From: an uncultured Bacteroidota bacterium
GTDB lineage: Bacteria > Bacteroidota > Bacteroidia > Flavobacteriales > Flavobacteriaceae
Direction of reading: 5' to 3'
Assembly: GCA_903920835.1 (NCBI GenBank)
Contig: CAIXNQ010000184.1
Coordinates: forward strand, 1 to 6,571
DNA: 6,571 bases
Positions 6,235-6,571 of this stretch are shown here, piece after piece. Below the pieces are notes generated by a model. That model searched no databases and was not told the origin of the DNA. It saw only the letters and a list, made by a program, of their open reading frames with translations. Numbering within the stretch: the stretch's first letter is position 1; each line of letters begins with the position of its first letter. The translations under genes and the position numbers were made by a program.

Positions 6235-6571
6235 ATGATAAACCCATCGGTTCATGGCTGGATAGACAAGTTTTTGCAGGAACAAAATGTTCTTGAGTCA
6301 AACAAAGTTGACAACATCAATTATTATAATTCCTTAAGAGTTTCTGGGTTTATTTATGGTCATGTGGTGTCAATACCATCATTTTCTGAAATAAATTCAA
6401 TGGGTTGGCTAAAAAGTGAGCTTTACAAAACAGCTTTGCTCAACGCTCTTTATCAAATGTATTTTTGTACAAACAAAACTACAAATGACTTCGTTAATCA
6501 AGCAGTTGCGTTTTATAACTTAATGAATCCTCCGAGTTTTAATTTGTTAAAAAAATTATTACCCAAATATG
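6235..6571 (+). CDS. N-terminal part of a putative LETM1-related biofilm-associated protein (cut by window end)
   Basis: An open frame runs from ATG 6235 to the last base: 112 complete codons and no stop, so the C-terminus is missing. It begins MINPSVHGWIDKF and includes SGFIYGHVV, WLKSELYKTALLNALYQMYF, and near the cut a stretch ending FNLLKKLLPKY. It has no signal peptide and looks mostly alpha-helical and cytoplasmic. From memory of the family, the INPS-HGWIDKF opening and the IYGHVV and FNLLKK-LP segments resemble the flavobacterial proteins annotated LETM1-related biofilm-associated protein. The LETM1-like ribosome-binding region that names the family would lie further downstream and cannot be checked here. 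Codon use and base composition match the neighbours. No Shine-Dalgarno; A/T-rich leader. The coding call is firm, the family name moderate, and the function unknown. Confidence 0.7.
   Translation, partial: MINPSVHGWIDKFLQEQNVLESNKVDNINYYNSLRVSGFIYGHVVSIPSFSEINSMGWLKSELYKTALLNALYQMYFCTNKTTNDFVNQAVAFYNLMNPPSFNLLKKLLPKY

Overview
The window looks like chromosomal DNA of a flavobacterium (Bacteroidota, probably Flavobacterium or a close relative). The evidence is a low-GC, A/T-biased sequence; start codons without Shine-Dalgarno sequences; TAnnTTTG boxes (the Bacteroidota -7 promoter element) ahead of three genes; and an outer-membrane protein of the CarboxypepD_reg-like + DUF5686 architecture, which is typical of this phylum. 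This assignment is inferred from sequence character and protein families, not from a database search.

Layout. Positions 1-126 are the right-hand end of a GC-rich tandem array with a 21-bp period, whose units are imperfect palindromes. Positions 127-560 contain no convincing gene. They hold a small hairpin (246-266), a nested inverted-repeat cluster built on GTGTCA/TGACAC half-sites (352-450), and an intrinsic terminator (496-529) serving the leftward operon. On the minus strand, etfB (1555-2301) and etfA (561-1529) form a two-gene operon for electron transfer flavoprotein. A 247-bp divergent intergenic region separates it from rightward pdhB (2549-3529), the E1 beta subunit of pyruvate dehydrogenase. 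After a strong terminator (3605-3643) comes an 827-residue DUF5686 outer-membrane protein (3648-6131). The window ends inside a 5'-complete, 3'-truncated gene (6235-6571) that resembles the flavobacterial LETM1-related biofilm-associated family.

Function. The left and centre serve central oxidative metabolism. PDH E1 beta helps turn pyruvate into acetyl-CoA, and ETF carries electrons from acyl-CoA dehydrogenases to the quinone pool; the two transcription units diverge from one promoter region. E1 beta stands alone, without E1 alpha, E2 or E3 genes in the window. The right side encodes cell-envelope proteins of unknown role.

The coding part is ordinary core genome and I see no new defence, mobile or biosynthetic system. 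The parts worth a second look are non-coding: the 21-bp palindromic array, the GTGTCA inverted-repeat cluster that can fold as a three-way junction, and a promoter box fused to a terminator hairpin just before the DUF5686 start codon. That last arrangement also shows that the longest reading frame for this gene, from a TTG at 3603, starts too early.
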